DNA from: Erythrobacter sp. SCSIO 43205 | GTDB lineage: Bacteria; Pseudomonadota; Alphaproteobacteria; Sphingomonadales; Sphingomonadaceae | DNA length: 64,000 bases | Direction: 5' to 3' | Assembly (NCBI RefSeq): GCF_019904235.1 | Contig: NZ_CP063202.1 | Location: 3,286,001 to 3,350,000 of the forward strand | In this document: positions 60,868-64,000 of the stretch, piece after piece | How the letters are laid out: every line of letters begins with the position of its first letter | How positions within the stretch are numbered: position 1 is the stretch's first letter | Made by a program: the position numbers and the translations under genes | The notes under the pieces: generated by a model | Database searches by the model: none | Told to the model about the DNA's origin: nothing | The model's input: the letters and a program-made list of their open reading frames with translations, nothing else

Positions 60868-63207
60868 TTAGACTTGTGCGCCCTCAGCGCCCTTTGCCTT
60901 CTTTGCGCCAAAGGCACGGCGGCCAAGGATCGCGCTGGCAGCAAGGCCAAAGAGGATCATCATCGGCGGTGCCGGGACATCCGTGCCGCCATTGCTACCA
61001 CCGTTGCTGCCGCCGCTGGTCGAAGAACTCGACGATGAGCTGGAGCTCGATGAGGACGAAGACGAAGACGAACTGCCGCTGGTCGTAGAACTGCCGCTCG
61101 TTGAAGAGCTTCCGCTGGTTGAAGTGCTGCTGCTCGTTGAGGAACCGCTGGTCGAAGTGGAGGTCGTTGCGCCTACACCAGAGGTGCTGGACCCACTCGA
61201 AGAGCTTGAACTGCTGCTTGAGGAGGAGCCAGAACTTGAAGATGAGCCACCATTGGTGCCGCCATTCGAACCGCCCGAGCTGCTGCTTGAAGACGAGGAA
61301 CTGCTGCTCGACGAGGAGCTTGAAGACCCTCCATTAGAGCCGCCGTTCGTGCCGCCATTAGAGCCGCCGCTCGAACCGCCTGAACTGCTGCTCGACGAGC
61401 TGGAGCTGCTGCTTGAAGACGAGCTTGATGAGCCGCCGTTGCTGCCCCCATTGCTGCCGTTATCGCCGCCCGAAGAGGACGATGACGAAGAGCTCGAAGA
61501 GGAGGACGAGCTGGAGCTGGACGAACCGCCGTTTGAACCACCGTTCGAGCCGCCATTGCTGCCCCCGTTGGAACCGCCCGAACTGCTCGACGAAGAGCTG
61601 GAGCTGCTGCTGGAGGAGGAGCTGCTCGAACCACCGTTAGAACCGCCATTCGATCCGCCGTTCGACCCGCCGTAGCCTCCATTGGAACCGCCGTTGGAAC
61701 CTCCATTGCTTCCGCCCGAAGAACTGGACGAGGAGCTCGAAGAGGACGAGCTGGAACTTGCAGACGAACCGAAAGACGAACTGCCACCCGATGCGCCGCC
61801 GCTCGAAGAAGAACTGCTGGAGCTTGAGCTTGAGCTGGAAGACGAAGAGCTTCCGCCAAAGCTGCTGGAGCCTGACGAGCCTGAACCCCCGCTTGATGTC
61901 GATGTGGTCGAACCGCCGCCCGAAGAAGACGAGCTGCTCGAAGAGGAACTGCTTGATGACGAGCTAGACGATGACGAAGAACCGCCACCGGTGCTGGTGC
62001 TCGATACATTACCAGAGGTGCTGGAGATATTGCCCGAACTTGTGCTGGTGCTCGACACATTGCCCGACGTGGTCGAAGTGCTTGTGCTTGAGACATTACC
62101 CGACGTCGTGCTGGTGGTGCTTGAGACATTGCCCGAAGTAGACGACGTGCTCGATACGTTTCCTGAGGTGGTCGAGGTGCTCGACACATTGCCTGAGGTC
62201 GTGGAGGTTGAGACATTGCCAGAGGTCGTCGAGCTTGTGCTCGATACATTGCCAGAGCTCGTGACATTGCCAGAGCTGGAAACGTTGCCTGAACTCGACA
62301 CGTTGCCTGACGTTGTGCTCGACACATTACCCGACGTAGTGCTGGAAACGTTACCCGAAGTGGTGCTCGACACATTGCCGGAACTCGATACGTTACCAGA
62401 GCTTGATACGTTGCCGGACGTGGTCGTTGTTGTCGTCGTGGTTGTTGTGCTGGTCGGCGTGCTGCCACCTGAGCTTGTAACGCCAGATGTGCTTACATCG
62501 CCCGATGTACTTGAGCTGGAGCCGCCCGTGCTCGAACCGCCAGTACTGGTGCTGCCACCGCTCGTGCTGGTGCTCGAACCACCAGAGCCGCCTGAACCGC
62601 CGCTTGATGAGGTGGTGCTGATATTGATGTCGCCCGATGACGAACCGCCACCGCCAAAGAAACCTCCGAAAAAGCCCCCGCCAAAACCGCCGCCAAAGCC
62701 GCCGAAGCCACCGCCTACTGCGATAGGGCCGCCAAAGCCGCCACCGCCGCCGCGAATGGGGGGCAAAGGTGGCAGAGGTGCAGGCGCATAGGCAACCTGC
62801 GCAATTGGTGGGCATTCCTCGTCATCGAAATAGGCCTCAACCGCGCCTTGTGGGACGGGGCCAGCGTTCGCCACCACGCCGCGGCTGTCCAATGGACGAT
62901 AGCCGCCTGGCACAGGCTCGCACTCAATCTGACGCTCGACGATGCGACGACGGCGATCAGGATCCTGAATGAAACGATCGCGATCGGTCTTCACATAGCG
63001 CGGTTCGCCTACAACGCCTTGCGTCTTGACGTAGCGCGGCTCAGCAACCGGAAGCGCCTTGGCATCTGCTGGTGCGCCCTTCATTTCTGAAGCGAACGCA
63101 GGTGCAGAGGTGTTCATCGGCTCGGCCATGCGAACCGCCCCACCTTGCAGAAGCGCTACTCCAGCGACAGTAGCCGCGAGTTTAGCTGATACCATTTTGA
63201 TCGACAT
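60868..63207 (-). CDS. Secreted Ser/Gly/Asn-repeat protein with VPAP C-terminal tail
   Basis: 779 residues from ATG at 63207 (AAGGTCC upstream). Signal peptide (KLAATVAGVALLQGG). The mature N-terminus has two EPRYVKT repeats and two Cys. Then come a Gly-rich stretch (about residues 150-195), SGNVSST-type repeats coded at roughly 62000-62440, and long Ser runs with SNGG blocks to 61000. The C-terminus reads VPAPPMMILFGLAASAILGRR plus a basic tail, like the VPAP variant of PEP-CTERM sorting signals. A cell-surface or exported matrix role is likely. The antisense frames here are acidic Leu/Glu artefacts. Confidence 0.85.
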   Translation of the reverse strand: MSIKMVSAKLAATVAGVALLQGGAVRMAEPMNTSAPAFASEMKGAPADAKALPVAEPRYVKTQGVVGEPRYVKTDRDRFIQDPDRRRRIVERQIECEPVPGGYRPLDSRGVVANAGPVPQGAVEAYFDDEECPPIAQVAYAPAPLPPLPPIRGGGGGFGGPIAVGGGFGGFGGGFGGGFFGGFFGGGGSSSGDINISTTSSSGGSGGSGGSSTSTSGGSTSTGGSSTGGSSSSTSGDVSTSGVTSSGGSTPTSTTTTTTTTTTSGNVSSSGNVSSSGNVSSTTSGNVSSTTSGNVSSTTSGNVSSSGNVSSSGNVTSSGNVSSTSSTTSGNVSTSTTSGNVSSTSTTSGNVSSTSSTSGNVSSTTSTTSGNVSSTSTSTTSGNVSSTSTSSGNISSTSGNVSSTSTGGGSSSSSSSSSSSSSSSSSSSSGGGSTTSTSSGGSGSSGSSSFGGSSSSSSSSSSSSSSSSSGGASGGSSSFGSSASSSSSSSSSSSSSSGGSNGGSNGGSNGGYGGSNGGSNGGSNGGSSSSSSSSSSSSSSSSSGGSNGGSNGGSNGGSNGGSSSSSSSSSSSSSSSSSSGGDNGSNGGSNGGSSSSSSSSSSSSSSSSSGGSSGGSNGGTNGGSNGGSSSSSSSSSSSSSSSSSGGSNGGTNGGSSSSSGSSSSSSSSSSSGSSTSGVGATTSTSTSGSSTSSSTSTSGSSSTSGSSTTSGSSSSSSSSSSSSSSSSSSTSGGSNGGSNGGTDVPAPPMMILFGLAASAILGRRAFGAKKAKGAEGAQV

Positions 63208-63305
63208 AGACCGGACCTTAGTTTTTGCCTGTAGGTGCACACAACGCGCACTTTCAGTTTCGGCTATGATCAAATGATATTGAAATTGCGTTCACCGCAA
63301 TCGGG

Positions 63306-63313
63306 TTAACCAT
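63306..63313 (+). promoter_or_regulatory. TTAACCAT, CtrA-like half site
   Basis: TTAACCAT occurs about 100 bases upstream of the repeat-protein ATG. It matches the CtrA half-site of alphaproteobacteria; eight bases occur often by chance, so it is only suggestive. Confidence 0.3.
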
Positions 63314-63403
63314 GTCAGAAAGCTGTAAGCAGGGTCAAAGGACGTAAAACAGCCCCCTTTTCCGGTTCACTGTCCCGTTTTGATACCAAAAAGCGGCCTA
63401 AAA

Positions 63404-64000
63404 TTAGTCGTTTTCGTCAAACAGACTGCTTTGAGAGCCGGGTTTCGAGAGAATCGGTTTGTCCATTTCAAGATGCTCCCAGCCTGCATCATTAAGCATA
63501 CGCCCGCGCTCCGTGCGCGCGATGAGGCCCAGTTGAATGAGGTAGGGTTCGATCACTTCCTCGACCGTATCGCGTTGTTCGGCAAGCCCTGCTGTGAGCG
63601 CTGCGGCACCCACGGGGCCGCCTTTATAAGTGGTCGCGATCATGGTGAGATAGCGCCTGTCCATCGCGTCCAGCCCCAGCCGGTCGATCTCCAACCGGGT
63701 CAGCGCATTATCGGCGATCTCCCGCGTGACGGTGTTTTCGCCCGCCACTTGCGCAAAGTCGCGCACGCGCCTGAGGAGGCGGCCCGCGACCCGGGGGGTC
63801 CCGCGCGAGCGCCTTGCAATCTCGCGCGCGCCTGCGGGATCTATTTTGAGGCCCAGCAGGTTGGCGGCGCGCGTCACGACCAGATCAAGCTCATCATGAG
63901 AGTAGAATTGCAAGCGCACCGGAATACCAAAACGGTCGCGCAATGGCGTGGTAAGAAGACCTTGGCGCGTGGTTGCGCCGATTAAAGTAAAGGGCGGCAA
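63404..64000 (-). CDS. ruvB: Holliday junction helicase RuvB, 5' end cut by window edge
   Basis: 198 C-terminal residues are visible; the N-terminus with Walker A lies beyond the right edge. Present are the ATPase stretch [20 protein letters not shown] with its Arg finger (RDRFG), the lid domain ([20 protein letters not shown]) and the C-terminal winged helix ([25 protein letters not shown]). RuvB drives branch migration with RuvA. The gap of about 200 bases to the repeat protein holds no gene. Confidence 0.95.
   Translation of the reverse strand: MPPFTLIGATTRQGLLTTPLRDRFGIPVRLQFYSHDELDLVVTRAANLLGLKIDPAGAREIARRSRGTPRVAGRLLRRVRDFAQVAGENTVTREIADNALTRLEIDRLGLDAMDRRYLTMIATTYKGGPVGAAALTAGLAEQRDTVEEVIEPYLIQLGLIARTERGRMLNDAGWEHLEMDKPILSKPGSQSSLFDEND

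Noticed and set aside
61000..62450. Possible CRISPR array in the repeat region
   Set aside because: The repeats are degenerate codon repeats inside one open frame with no regular spacers.
60983..62791. Long + strand frames rich in Glu/Leu opposite the repeat protein
   Set aside because: They are mirror images of Ser/Gly codons on the minus strand, with no start context and an unnatural composition.

Overview
The window is alphaproteobacterial chromosome, most likely from Sphingomonadales and probably Erythrobacteraceae. The reasons are the phyR-nepR-ecfG general stress locus with GGAAC-N16-xxTT promoters, a HWE-type histidine kinase, a class I PHA synthase with a lysine/alanine-rich phasin, a sigF/nrsF-linked bufferin-type locus, and a VPAP-type C-terminal sorting tail. 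The genus is an inference; no rRNA is present. Both edges cut genes: a DUF262 protein on the left and ruvB on the right.

Layout. 1-3.2 kb is the end of a genomic island: a DUF262/HNH protein (TTG start, running off the left edge) and a P4-type integrase, stopping at a tRNA-Thr(CGU), with tRNA-Cys(GCA) beside it. 3.5-5.2 kb holds acyl-CoA genes (thioesterase, crotonase). 5.3-7.7 kb is a five-gene minus-strand cluster: a membrane-anchored LuxR-type HTH, two unknowns, a RadC/JAB protein and a stand-alone winged helix. 7.8-12.2 kb has an aminotransferase, phaC and phasin. 12.4-18.8 kb has clpS, lptF, lptG, GNAT, a lipoprotein, a fatty acid desaturase and a YghO-like protein. 18.8-20.8 kb is the general stress response core, including a predicted 86-nt minus-strand sRNA with a C-rich loop and its own EcfG-like promoter. 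20.9-32.1 kb is mostly housekeeping: AI-2E transporter, symporter, glmM, thiD, LOG, HWE kinase, ppx/gppA, rlmE, cytochrome c, pheA.

32.1-39.4 kb is a tightly coupled operon (DUF4129, DUF4350, MoxR ATPase, DUF58, SpoIIM-like, RDD) ending in a class A beta-lactamase with a Tat-like lipoprotein signal. 39.4-42.8 kb carries an isoaspartyl peptidase, an SDR and an esterase. 42.9-46.9 kb is a bufferin-type copper/metal locus: bufB-bufC (DUF692, DUF2063) run leftward, and bufA (DUF2282 precursor), doxX, sigF and nrsF run rightward from a shared intergenic region. That region carries two back-to-back promoters matching the sigma-F form GTAACC/G-N16-CGAA. 46.9-60.7 kb has a CorA/ZntB transporter, ispG, mntP, an HDAC-like hydrolase, a retropepsin, a flavoprotein, two unrelated L,D-transpeptidases, a DMT transporter, acnA and a 39-residue lipoprotein. 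60.9-63.2 kb encodes a 779-residue secreted Ser/Gly/Asn repeat protein.

How the parts work together. Two stress circuits stand out. In the first, PhyR, NepR and EcfG with an HWE kinase and an sRNA form a general stress network whose members share one promoter form. In the second, SigF and NrsF with BufA, BufB, BufC and DoxX form a metal-response RiPP module. Functions come from family recognition by eye; promoters and the sRNA are sequence predictions without expression data.
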